This document shows positions 23,901-31,702 of a stretch of 64,000 bases of DNA, piece by piece (position 1 is the first letter of the stretch; every line of letters begins with the position of its first letter). A program made the translations under genes and the position numbers. Origin of the DNA: Sulfidibacterium sp964456625 (lineage in GTDB: Bacteria; Bacteroidota; Bacteroidia; Bacteroidales; F082); the NCBI GenBank assembly GCA_964456625.1, contig CAYWBO010000002.1, positions 29,333-93,332 on the forward strand. Direction: 5' to 3'. Below the pieces are notes generated by a model. It was not told the origin of the DNA and ran no database searches. It saw nothing but the letters and a program-made list of their open reading frames with translations.

Positions 23901-25080
23901 CGTTGATCCTGAATCCTTTCCTGGCGTCCAGAAGATGAAATCCGTTCAGATCGGTTTTCAGTGAGGTAAAGGTCATGAACTGGAACGGATCAGCGAATGT
24001 TTTTCTGGAGATGCGGGCGCCTAAGATGTTAATGTTAAAGTTTCTGACCGACATCACCGTGTCGCTGTCGCTGCCGACACGAAAAACACGGATCTGGTTC
24101 ACCTTTAATGTATCAAATTTCAGGAAGTGAAAGGTGTTGGCAATTTCCTCCAGATTTTTGTTGGGTTGTTTCTTATTGAAGAACCCACTGAACTTTCCTT
24201 CCGGGAAAACCACAGAACCTCCGATCCATTGCACAGATCTGATACGGAATATTTTACGTGCTGAATCAGGAAGGAGGCCGTTGATCCTTGCCCACCGGAT
24301 GTTGAGCTTTAAGTTGTTGATCTTGTTTTCCCTCTCGGGTTCGTAATGCACACCGTTGATGATAAACTCTTCCGGTAAGGATGAATAGGAGATGGAATCG
24401 ACTTTCAGAGAAAAATTGCGTCGTTTTGAGTTACGGTAGAAGTTGTGGATCTTAACTTCGAGGCTCTTATAAAAAACTTCGTCAGATGGCTCTGTATTAT
24501 TTAAATTTCCCAGGTCACGGATCGAAATGCTGTAATCGGCACCGCCGGATTCCCCCGATGTCGTTCTCTTTCCCAGTTTGATTTTTCCGAGTTTCACATA
24601 AGCATGCTGTATCTGAAATTTGATCGGGACCTCTATCAACCGGTGATTTTCAATGATTTTCAGCCATATTGAAGGATTGAAACGAGGCTTGATGTTCTGG
24701 GACGAATCCTCGGACGCCAGCTGAAAAGAAGGCTGCACCACGGTAAATTCCCTACAGATATATTCGCGATGCATCAGGAAATTCCAGAGATACAGATCGT
24801 AGATACTCAGCTCTTTAAACTTTGTGCTTTCCAGTTTGAGGGCATGCTCGTGGTCGAGAAACGTATTTTTATAGGTCAGTGAAGGGTCTGAAATGATGAG
24901 CCACTTTCTGAATACATCAATGTGAATGGCTTTAAATGAAAGGGTCACATTACCGTTTGTCTGATCGGAGACCTGTTTTTTCAGCAGATAGCCTGCCCAC
25001 TGATTCCGGGAAAAATACAATCCCACAATCACCAGTAATACAAGAATCAGAAAGATCCAAACGGTATTTCTTCTCTTCAT
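20929..25080 (-). CDS. Very large AsmA-like membrane-anchored protein
   Basis: This 1383-residue protein has one N-terminal membrane helix (about 7-25, TVWIFLILVLLVIVGLYF), and the rest is probably extracytoplasmic. The long body is rich in short beta-type segments and in repeats of the kind LxLxxxxF...LNLxDV. The first 130 residues (helix, then GNVTLSFKAIHID) resemble AsmA/TamB-like proteins that bridge the envelope and help move lipids or assemble outer-membrane components. The C-terminus is charged (QRQEKKTERQEAKAEE). No catalytic motif is seen. Its ATG overlaps the stop of the EEP gene by four bases (ATGA), so the two are translationally coupled. The family assignment is by layout and moderately secure. 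Confidence 0.7.
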   Translation of the reverse strand: MKRRNTVWIFLILVLLVIVGLYFSRNQWAGYLLKKQVSDQTNGNVTLSFKAIHIDVFRKWLIISDPSLTYKNTFLDHEHALKLESTKFKELSIYDLYLWNFLMHREYICREFTVVQPSFQLASEDSSQNIKPRFNPSIWLKIIENHRLIEVPIKFQIQHAYVKLGKIKLGKRTTSGESGGADYSISIRDLGNLNNTEPSDEVFYKSLEVKIHNFYRNSKRRNFSLKVDSISYSSLPEEFIINGVHYEPERENKINNLKLNIRWARINGLLPDSARKIFRIRSVQWIGGSVVFPEGKFSGFFNKKQPNKNLEEIANTFHFLKFDTLKVNQIRVFRVGSDSDTVMSVRNFNINILGARISRKTFADPFQFMTFTSLKTDLNGFHLLDARKGFRINASDLQYGSERQLISAANLMYEKYCPADQKPAWKLSSDEMHVQNFTAEQFRKGQKQSISVELLRPQVQIWGNRNCTLSHNNDLGDLFNNLYFKLLKFKKGSVQYFGKKKENFNLSGLDFYAGNLKWSADSSKSVFLYDTLFFKAVGSRFFNPRSALTMRTGAIRWLGKDLSLADVELHQKQKGNLRNVAISSAVFSDLSLNNLIFAKKLTGSRADLIDPVVSIRQRDSLHDADTIPFTRKQLSLFPIKIAFSKVDVKKGHLNLTVIHAHDSINLNTGVDLAIDLFRMGYDNNQLVSTPAEWNVILNSASFRNHLISGKMDSVAMNGTEKTLDIKGLDLSGRNTEPDGDFRIEVPLTRLSTLDYAKLFRSDSVVFGKIALNDATLYFTIPSRLQPVFLLRSGLKKTTVLFDSLELNHSGFIIQRKLSASDLKITGKQLHVLYRPMFRSSPKDSIARKDFLKKWDVSLQHVRLSDTLNNIRMVADGIALQSKYNQLSIDSISGSNIPRQETLEVAGKDYADFRLLHMKFSGLQLTGKDYHGLNVARWTTPEVWVNMIHGGSSEKKSSNPGLIFSILNRNSGLIDRVHIDSTQFKKLNFKFLYDNRKKLINIYDVGLAIHDIELDSTLGSSHPNYLFNNLRLDSHGKAFLSGDSMYTFRTRDVRVNLPQRRISFDSITVTPRYKKEAFFEREKTQTDRITAYGKSIDFNNFDFSTLLSQKVFHVGNISLNNFNVLFERDKHYPLSDSARPMPLEMLRSIPYKFKADTVLINHGFVSYYEYQVKATNPGIFFIDNFNVYFLNVTDDFSRLDSTAVLKVHGSGQMMRTTGLNFVLVMPYFSPDDRFWFSAQTGNTDLSQFNSLAQNISGISVVSGTGIADVQYVTGNDKFAKGNILFQYKNLKLRLYNRKKARTSKGLGSPFVNFTLNNLMIRTNNPKFLKPPRKGIVYFERDPRKSFINYLWKSSFSGITSTLGFNSRQQRQEKKTERQEAKAEE

Positions 25081-26111
25081 GGCTTTCCTGAACGGCTTAC
25101 TGAAACATCAAAAAATATCGGAAGGTGATCGCTGTACCCCCCGTGATATTTAAATCCTACGTAACTTCTGTTTGGTTTAGAACCCAGGTTTTTTTCATCT
25201 TTTTCAAGTAGGAAACCTGCATCAAAGATATGAAAGCTTTTCGCTTTTACAAAAAGATGAGCGCACTTAATATTCACATTTTTTGATATATACACCTGGT
25301 CAAATTGCGACCATCTCGTGCCGCTTTTCAGTGTGCCTTTGGCGTTCCCGAAAAGGGAAGAAGGAGTAAGCCTTATTAGTGAACAAGAGTCAGAATAAAC
25401 TTTTGTCAGCAGTTTAACAGATTGATCATCAGGATTCTCGTTAAAGTCTCCCATCACAATGATCTTGGCTTTGGGGTTTATTTCGAAAATGGAATCGACG
25501 TGATGCATCAGGATGTTGGCTTCCAGCTTCCTTTTCGGGAGGGTTTGCATCAGGCCTCCGTAACGGGAAGTCCAGTGGTTTATAAACAGGTGGACCGTAT
25601 CATTCAGCAGCAATCCTTTTACATAAAGAATGTCTCTTGTCCGGAATTTTTTGTCCGACGGATCGGAAATGCGGATGGGGGCGGAAAAAAGCGGACTGAA
25701 ATCTTTGGGGCGGTAAAGCAAGGCTACATCAATGCCCCGGAAATCAGGCGAATCAAAGTGTATGATCCGGTAGTTTTCGAGATGCAAAGGGGTATTCTCG
25801 ATCAGGTCGGAAAGCACTTTTTCATTTTCTATTTCTGCCAGCCCGATGATGGAAAGCCCTTTCCATCCGCCCATGGCCGCCAGTACTTTATATATATGCT
25901 GCTCCTTTTGATGATAGCGGGCAAGATTCCAGTTGTGGTCGCTTCCGCGATCAAACTGGTTGTAGGAGCGCGTAGTATCTTTTTCTGTATCGAAGAAGTT
26001 TTCGGTATTGTAGAAGGCGATCCGGTAAGTACTTGTCTGACTTTTATTTTGTGCTTCAAGCCCGGAAAAAGAAAGGAGCATACACAATCCGGCGATGCAT
26101 AAAGTTTTCAT
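25077..26111 (-). CDS. Exported endonuclease/exonuclease/phosphatase (EEP) family protein
   Basis: This 344-residue protein has an N-terminal signal peptide (MKTLCIAGLCMLLSFSGLEA). The EEP fold follows: FYNTENFFDT (Asn and metal-binding Glu region), GLAEIENEKVL (catalytic Glu), INHWTSRYGG, IIVMGDFNENPDD (catalytic Asp-Asn) and GYSDHLPI (terminal Asp-His). All core catalytic positions are therefore present. EEP members cut DNA or RNA, or act on phosphoinositides and other phosphodiesters; the substrate is not evident. Exported Bacteroidota members are common. It is the first gene of a pair with the AsmA-like gene (4-base overlap). No exact -7 box is present; TAATATTG at 26131-26138 has one mismatch. 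Confidence 0.88.
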   Translation of the reverse strand: MKTLCIAGLCMLLSFSGLEAQNKSQTSTYRIAFYNTENFFDTEKDTTRSYNQFDRGSDHNWNLARYHQKEQHIYKVLAAMGGWKGLSIIGLAEIENEKVLSDLIENTPLHLENYRIIHFDSPDFRGIDVALLYRPKDFSPLFSAPIRISDPSDKKFRTRDILYVKGLLLNDTVHLFINHWTSRYGGLMQTLPKRKLEANILMHHVDSIFEINPKAKIIVMGDFNENPDDQSVKLLTKVYSDSCSLIRLTPSSLFGNAKGTLKSGTRWSQFDQVYISKNVNIKCAHLFVKAKSFHIFDAGFLLEKDEKNLGSKPNRSYVGFKYHGGYSDHLPIFFDVSVSRSGKP

Positions 26112-26242
26112 TGTAAGGTGGTTTATCCTACAATATTACAAAATTTCCTGCAGGATTTCAATACGATATCTTGAACCGGTCTAAATTTTGTCGCAGGCGG
26201 CAAAAAGTGGGAGAAGAAATATGAATATGAACATTAGTTCAA

Positions 26243-26250
26243 TATCTTTG
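26243..26250 (+). promoter_or_regulatory. Putative -7 promoter box for the DUF134/NifX fusion
   Basis: TATCTTTG, 17 bases before the ATG at 26268. Confidence 0.6.
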
Positions 26251-26267
26251 CAAATTCAAAAATAATA

Positions 26268-27236
26268 ATGACCCCACGACCCAAGAGAAGACGTTTACTG
26301 GAAGAACCGCCGTTCAATTCCGGATTTGTTCCCAACAACGGGGAATACGATAAAAGAGAACGTATTGTTTTATTGTTTGAAGAATACGAAGCCCTGCGTC
26401 TTTCAGACTATGAAGGCCTGACACAGGAAGATGCGGCAAGGAAGATGAATGTCTCACGACCCACCTTTACAAGGATCTACAAAGCCACGCGGGAAAAGAT
26501 CGCCAAAGCTTTCGTGGAGAACAAGCAGATCATGATCGAAGGCGGGCATGTGGATTTTCAGGCATCCTGGTACCGTTGTCATAACTGCGGCAGTGTTTTC
26601 AAATCGAATGCTATCGCCGGAGATGAAAGCGGCTGTAAGGTCTGCGGTTCGGAAGATATCGTGCCCGTTCAGGACAAGGAAGCATCTGAAAAATGTCACG
26701 GCATGCGAAAACAGGGTCAGGGTAGGCGTGCCGGTAGTCACGGATTCTGCATCTGTCCCAACTGTGACCTCAGGATCCAGCATCAGCCGGGGGTTCCGTG
26801 CAGCAGCCTGTTGTGTCCGCATTGCGAAATCAGAATGGTAAGAGAGGGTTCGCCCCACCACAAACTCATATTGGACAAACGAAAAGAGAAAAAAATGAAT
26901 AAGAAAAAGTTAGCCATTCCGCTGGACGGAGATTCGTTATCGGAGCATTTCGGACGTGCCGGCGAATTTGTATTTTATGAAATGGAGGGAGATAAAATTG
27001 TATCTTCGAGCCGCCAGATTCCACCACCACACGAAGAGGGTAGTATCCCGCGTTGGCTGGTAGAAAATAAGGTAACAGATGTGCTGGCCGGCGGTATGGG
27101 CCCGAAAGCCGTAAATATCCTGAACAGCCATGATATCAATGTTTATGTAGGCGTGAACTTCGACAGCCCGGATAACCTGGCATCGGATTTTATCAAAGGA
27201 ACTTTGAAATACGGACAAAATTATTGTAATCATTAA
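26268..27236 (+). CDS. DUF134 HTH + zinc ribbons + NifX/NifB-like cofactor-binding domain fusion
   Basis: This 322-residue three-part protein begins with DUF134 (about 1-100), which contains a sigma-70-like helix-turn-helix (LTQEDAARKMNVSRPTFTRI). Next come two cysteine clusters: CHNCGSVF...CKVCGSEDI (about 104-128) and CICPNCDLRI...LLCPHCEIRM (about 163-193), likely zinc-binding. The last 110 residues (KKKLAIPLDGDSLSEHFGRA onward) are a dinitrogenase iron-molybdenum cofactor-binding (NifX/NafY) domain. Such domains bind metal clusters, and DUF134 proteins are often found beside them in anaerobes. A separate start at 26894 for the NifX part is possible, but the frame is continuous. It is likely a metal-responsive regulator. 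The PLP enzyme follows 32 bases later. Confidence 0.85.
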   Translation: MTPRPKRRRLLEEPPFNSGFVPNNGEYDKRERIVLLFEEYEALRLSDYEGLTQEDAARKMNVSRPTFTRIYKATREKIAKAFVENKQIMIEGGHVDFQASWYRCHNCGSVFKSNAIAGDESGCKVCGSEDIVPVQDKEASEKCHGMRKQGQGRRAGSHGFCICPNCDLRIQHQPGVPCSSLLCPHCEIRMVREGSPHHKLILDKRKEKKMNKKKLAIPLDGDSLSEHFGRAGEFVFYEMEGDKIVSSSRQIPPPHEEGSIPRWLVENKVTDVLAGGMGPKAVNILNSHDINVYVGVNFDSPDNLASDFIKGTLKYGQNYCNH

Positions 27237-27268
27237 AAATCATTCAATCATATCAAACTCATAGAAAA

Positions 27269-28450
27269 ATGGACACAAAAAAAACAGGCTTTAATTCTAA
27301 ATTAATTCATTCTGGTGCTGTCGAAGAAAGCATGGGCAGTGCCGTATCACCGATCTATCAGACTTCTACCTTTAAATTTGAAAGTGCTGACCAGGGCGCG
27401 CGTCGCTTTCAGGGAAAAGAAAGCGGATATATTTACACCCGTCTTGGAAATCCGAATCTTGATGACCTGGCCACTGCGCTGACGGACCTGGAAGAGGGAT
27501 ACGGTGCCGTAGTTACTTCCTCTGGGATGGCAGCGGTGAATGATGTTTATATGGCCCTGTTGGGATCGGGCGACCACATGATAAGCCACAACGCTGTTTA
27601 CGGACCTTCCAGGGGCATCATGGAAGCTTTCTACCCGAAATACGGCGTGGAGAGTACCTTTGTAGATTGCTCCGACATCGAGAATATCAAAAAATCCATC
27701 CGGCCCAACACCAAGTTGTTGTATCTGGAAACCCCGGCCAACCCCACGCTGAAGCTGACGGATGTGGAAGCCGCTTCGAAGCTGGCACACGAACACAACA
27801 TTGTGGTGTGTGTTGACAATACTTTTTGCAGTCCGTACCTGCAAAAGCCCCTTAATCTGGGCGCCGACATCGTGCTGCATTCCATGACCAAATTCATCAA
27901 CGGCCATGCAGACATTGTAGGAGGCGCCGTGATTGCCAAGACCAAAGAAATTCTCGACAAACTGATCTATGTGATGAAGAATGTGGGATTCAACATGGAT
28001 CCGCATCAGGCATGGTTAACACGCAGAGGGTTAAAAACCATGGCCATCCGCGTCGAACGGGCTCAGGAAAATGCACAGAAAGTGGCCGAATTCCTAGAAG
28101 CCCATCCAAAGGTTAAATGGGTGTTGTATCCCGGCCTGGAATCTTTCCCGCAGAAAGACCTCGTCAAAAAACAGATGGCTGGCCCCGGAGCCATGATGTC
28201 ATTTGAGCTGAAAGGAGGACTGGATGCCGGAAAACAGGTAATGGATCACGTAAGACTGGCTTTGCTGGCGGTTTCGCTGGGCGGTATTGAAACCCTTATC
28301 CAGCATCCGGCATCCATGACACATGCCGTTCTGGGCCAAAAAGAAAGGATGGAAGCCGGAATTACCGATGGTCTGGTACGGTTGTCCGTAGGAATCGAAG
28401 ATGCGGAAGACATCATTGCTGACCTCGATCAGGCATTGTCATTTGCATAA
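27269..28450 (+). CDS. Trans-sulfuration PLP enzyme, methionine gamma-lyase/cystathionine gamma-synthase type
   Basis: This 393-residue Cys/Met-metabolism PLP enzyme binds the cofactor through K208 in SMTKFINGH. IYQTSTFKFES, YIYTRLGNPN, VTSSGMAAVND and TPANPTLKLTD are all family motifs, and GLVRLSVGIEDAEDII closes the C-terminus. Overall it is closest to methionine gamma-lyase, which splits methionine into methanethiol, ammonia and 2-oxobutyrate. However, the active-site cysteine that characterises those enzymes (YGCT) is replaced (YGPS), so O-acetylhomoserine or cystathionine chemistry is also possible. It lies 32 bases after the DUF134/NifX gene and is probably co-transcribed. Confidence 0.85.
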   Translation: MDTKKTGFNSKLIHSGAVEESMGSAVSPIYQTSTFKFESADQGARRFQGKESGYIYTRLGNPNLDDLATALTDLEEGYGAVVTSSGMAAVNDVYMALLGSGDHMISHNAVYGPSRGIMEAFYPKYGVESTFVDCSDIENIKKSIRPNTKLLYLETPANPTLKLTDVEAASKLAHEHNIVVCVDNTFCSPYLQKPLNLGADIVLHSMTKFINGHADIVGGAVIAKTKEILDKLIYVMKNVGFNMDPHQAWLTRRGLKTMAIRVERAQENAQKVAEFLEAHPKVKWVLYPGLESFPQKDLVKKQMAGPGAMMSFELKGGLDAGKQVMDHVRLALLAVSLGGIETLIQHPASMTHAVLGQKERMEAGITDGLVRLSVGIEDAEDIIADLDQALSFA

Positions 28451-28596
28451 CGGCAAACTGGAAATACGGAACATTCCTTGTCCCTGTAAAGGGTAATTTT
28501 ATCGAACGGTTGCAAAAACATAAGTACGCCGCAGGTTTGATGTGCTTCGGGTAAAACATTTATGCACGTCGAAAGAGGGTGTTCTTAATTAATTGC

Positions 28597-28604
28597 TATT
28601 TTTG
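28597..28604 (+). promoter_or_regulatory. Putative -7 promoter box for the DUF349 gene
   Basis: TATTTTTG, 71 bases before the ATG at 28676. Confidence 0.55.
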
Positions 28605-28675
28605 CACCTGTTTGAACAGCTCCTTTCCGGCGACATGGGATATAAAGCCGGAGAATGTCTTAAATTAATGTTAGC

Positions 28676-30865
28676 ATGGAAGCAAAAAATCTGAATGATC
28701 AGAATCCCGAAACTGCCGATTTAAAGCAGAATCAGGAGGAGAAGCCTCAAGCCGGTGATAAGCCGGCCTCTGACAAAAAAAGTACCAATAGCACCCCGAA
28801 AAATTCCAAGAAAGTTGCCAAACAAATTGTAGCAAAAGAAAAAGCAGCAATTTCGAAGCAAGTAGGCAGCAAAGTGCTGAAAAGCAAGGAAAAAGTTCAC
28901 ACTCAGAAGAAAAAAATCAAGGTTTCCCCGCAAATTGACGAGACTTTACAACAGCAGATCCTGAATTTGCTAAAAGGCTTCGGAGAAGAAAAATCCAATG
29001 GCAGTCATCCTGCACCGGCCAAAAAGAAAATTGTTATCCGGCAGATCGAGGAAGTAGATCACAAGCTGATACTGACTCTTATCCGGGATACCAATGCTGG
29101 TGCAAAACCTTACGATTCAGATGCTTCCGAAGAAGATGATATCGACTATGACCAGATGAACAAGCAGGAACTGGTTGATATGCTGGAAGAAGTGGTGCAT
29201 GAAACAGATACGTCTAAGATCAAAAATCAGGTAGCTCAGATCAAGGTTGTTTTCTATAGGAGAAATAAAGAGGATATTGAAAATAAAAAGCAGGATTTCA
29301 TCGCTTCCGGCGGAGATGAGGATTCGTACGAACACATTCTGGATCCGCTCGAAGTCCGCTTTCAGAATGCTTTCAACATCTATCGCCATAACAAGGCAAA
29401 ATTTGCCGAGGAGCTTGAAAACATCAAACAAACCAATCTGAAGGAAAAGTACAGGATTCTGGAAGATCTCAAGAACCTGATCAATTCCGAAGAAACGTTG
29501 AAAAAAACCTACGATGAGTTTCAGACTTTACAGGAAGAGTGGAAACAGGTAGGGTTGGTTCCTGCTTCGGAGCTGAACGACCTCTGGCAGAATTACCACT
29601 TCCTGGTTGAGAAATTCTTTGATAAAGTACGTATCAACAAGGAACTCAGGGACCTGGATCTGAAAAAGAACCTGGAGAAGAAAGTCGAGCTTTGTGAAAA
29701 GGCCGAAGAACTTCTCAAAGAAGACTCCATCATTAAATCCTTTAAGCTGCTTCAGAAATATCATGAAGAATGGCGCGAAATAGGTCCGGTACCCCGGGAA
29801 AATAATGAAGAAGTCTGGGAAAGGTTCAAAACCGCTACGGAAAAGATCAACGAGGGCCGCAGAGAGCATTATAAAGAGTTGCAGGAAGTCCAGAAACAGA
29901 ACCTGGAAGCTAAGGAAGGTCTTTGTGAACAAGCAGAAGTGTTGGTTTCAAAGCTGGACTGCTCCACTATTTCTGATTGGGAGAAGGCCACGGCCAATGT
30001 GGACGGACTGATGAAATCATGGAAATCTGTCGGCCGGGCTCCCAAGAACAAGAATGACGAGATATGGAAGCGCTTCAAGAAATCTCTGGATGCGTTTTAT
30101 GAGCAGAAACGCAGATTCTTTAGTGAGATCAAAAAACAGCAGGTTGAAAATTACAACCTCAAGCTAAAGCTTTGCGAACGTGCCGAAGAGTTGCAGGACA
30201 GCGATTCCTGGAAGAACAGCACCGATGAACTCATCAGCCTGCAGAAAGAATGGAAAAAGATCGGGCCCGTACCAAGAAAATATTCAGATAAAATATGGAA
30301 GCGCTTTCGTGCTGCCTGTGACATTTTCTTTGACCGTAAGTCGGAATTTTACAAAGACAGAAGGCATGAAGAGGAAGAGAACCTGAAAAAGAAACAGGCC
30401 GTGATCGAAGCCATCAAATCTTACAAAACTTCAAAATCCAAGGATGAAAATATTGAAGCGCTGAAAGATTTCCAGAAGCAATGGCATGAAATCGGTCATG
30501 TGATTTTCAAGGAAAAAGACAAGATCTATAAGCAGTTTAAAAATGCCATTGGCGATCTTACCTCCAAGCTGGGCATCAGTAATTCCGATCTGAGCATTTC
30601 CAATTTTGAAAATAAGATAGAGACCTTTAAGAATTCGTCGGATACCGAGCATAGCCTGTTGAAAGAGCGGGCATTCCTGGTCAACAAGTTGAAGAAACTT
30701 AAAGACGACATCATTCTCTGGGAAAACAACATCGGTTTCTTCTCCGACTCGAAAAAATCCAATGTTTTCAAAGCCGAGTTTGAAAAGAAAATTGAAGATG
30801 CCAAGAAAAATCAGTCCACGATCCAGGATAAGATCAAACTGATCGACAAGGAACTTGAAGGATAA
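28676..30865 (+). CDS. DUF349 repeat protein
   Basis: This 729-residue, highly charged helical protein has a lysine-rich, low-complexity first 100 residues (many KK and PKNSKK pairs). Five DUF349 repeats follow, each marked by a W-G motif: EEWKQVG, EEWREIG, KSWKSVG, KEWKKIG and KQWHEIG (from about 290 to 620). The last 100 residues look like coiled coil (LLKERAFLVNKLKKLKDDI). DUF349 proteins have no firmly known biochemical role as far as I know. The basic N-terminus could bind nucleic acid. The gene has its own promoter and a strong terminator, so it is a single transcription unit. Confidence 0.88.
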   Translation: MEAKNLNDQNPETADLKQNQEEKPQAGDKPASDKKSTNSTPKNSKKVAKQIVAKEKAAISKQVGSKVLKSKEKVHTQKKKIKVSPQIDETLQQQILNLLKGFGEEKSNGSHPAPAKKKIVIRQIEEVDHKLILTLIRDTNAGAKPYDSDASEEDDIDYDQMNKQELVDMLEEVVHETDTSKIKNQVAQIKVVFYRRNKEDIENKKQDFIASGGDEDSYEHILDPLEVRFQNAFNIYRHNKAKFAEELENIKQTNLKEKYRILEDLKNLINSEETLKKTYDEFQTLQEEWKQVGLVPASELNDLWQNYHFLVEKFFDKVRINKELRDLDLKKNLEKKVELCEKAEELLKEDSIIKSFKLLQKYHEEWREIGPVPRENNEEVWERFKTATEKINEGRREHYKELQEVQKQNLEAKEGLCEQAEVLVSKLDCSTISDWEKATANVDGLMKSWKSVGRAPKNKNDEIWKRFKKSLDAFYEQKRRFFSEIKKQQVENYNLKLKLCERAEELQDSDSWKNSTDELISLQKEWKKIGPVPRKYSDKIWKRFRAACDIFFDRKSEFYKDRRHEEEENLKKKQAVIEAIKSYKTSKSKDENIEALKDFQKQWHEIGHVIFKEKDKIYKQFKNAIGDLTSKLGISNSDLSISNFENKIETFKNSSDTEHSLLKERAFLVNKLKKLKDDIILWENNIGFFSDSKKSNVFKAEFEKKIEDAKKNQSTIQDKIKLIDKELEG

Positions 30866-30881
30866 TCAAATTTTTGAAGAT

Positions 30882-30912
30882 AAAAAAAGCAGGCTCAAAG
30901 CCTGCTTTTTTT
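30882..30912. terminator. Bidirectional terminator after the DUF349 gene
   Basis: The stem GCAGGCT/AGCCTGC with a CAA loop is flanked by A7 and T8, so it can serve both the DUF349 gene and the convergent lipoprotein gene. Confidence 0.88.
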
Positions 30913-30925
30913 ATCGCGTTGATTG

Positions 30926-31633
30926 TCATTGTACCAGATTAGAGCTGACCATGCTGTAAGAGCTTGTTTTCCCTTTATATTGTGATGTCCACTTGATAAT
31001 TCCGTAATGCTCGGCAATATAAAAGTCCATCGTCACGGAGTCGGTTGTGTAGTTGCCGTTGATGATTTTGGGGAATTTGTCGCGGCTGTGGTACACGTTG
31101 TCGTATTTTTTTCCCAGTACCAGATAATAAGGCATGATCTGCATGTTGGTATAGATACCTTCCTGACCACCTAAAAGCTGAGGCTCCAGCAGTTTATACT
31201 GCGGTGCAAAAGCAAGCGCGAAGGTGGTATCCGCACCGCTTGCGGAAAATACCCGCAGCAAGCCATTCATATACGTAGTATCCGATAAAATTCGGGTAGC
31301 GTAAACATTTTCTTTAGTGATGTTGAGCGCATTTGAGTCCATTTTCATTTCGATAACATCATAACTGAACGCCGGCGTTGAAGGATTTTGAGGCTGGAAG
31401 GCAATCGAACTGCCTATGCTGCCCACGGTCAGCGTATAGGTTTTTCCGGTGGAATCATCCTGGTAAGTCCATTGACTGCCTTTATCAAAATAACAGAAAT
31501 TCTTAAACTGCTGAGTGATTTTGTAATACGGATTGCTATTACTTCCATTAAATAATTTGCTGCATCCGCTGAATTCAAAAACTGCGATCAACAGTGCGAC
31601 GACTGTCAGCCAACCAACAAAATGTTTCTTCAT
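30926..31633 (-). CDS. Predicted lipoprotein of unknown function
   Basis: This 235-residue protein has a lipoprotein signal peptide: basic MKKH, a hydrophobic core, and the lipobox FSGC with the lipidated Cys at about 25. The mature part is Ser/Thr/Tyr-rich and probably all-beta. It starts NGSNSNPYYKI and contains GSQWTYQDDSTGKTYTLTV. I recognise no domain. The residue after the Cys is Ser, so nothing clearly indicates surface export. It is divergent from aroC. Confidence 0.75.
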   Translation of the reverse strand: MKKHFVGWLTVVALLIAVFEFSGCSKLFNGSNSNPYYKITQQFKNFCYFDKGSQWTYQDDSTGKTYTLTVGSIGSSIAFQPQNPSTPAFSYDVIEMKMDSNALNITKENVYATRILSDTTYMNGLLRVFSASGADTTFALAFAPQYKLLEPQLLGGQEGIYTNMQIMPYYLVLGKKYDNVYHSRDKFPKIINGNYTTDSVTMDFYIAEHYGIIKWTSQYKGKTSSYSMVSSNLVQ

Positions 31634-31678
31634 TTTTTTCCGGAGTTTTTCGGGACCTCTCTATTTTTTTTACTTTTA

Positions 31679-31686
31679 CAAAAGTA
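31679..31686 (-). promoter_or_regulatory. Putative -7 promoter box for the lipoprotein gene
   Basis: The reverse strand reads TACTTTTG, 45 bases upstream of the ATG at 31633. The forward strand reads TACTTTTA at 31671-31678, a near match that could serve aroC, so the two overlap as a palindrome. Confidence 0.5.
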
Positions 31687-31702
31687 AGAGATAATTTGAA
31701 AT

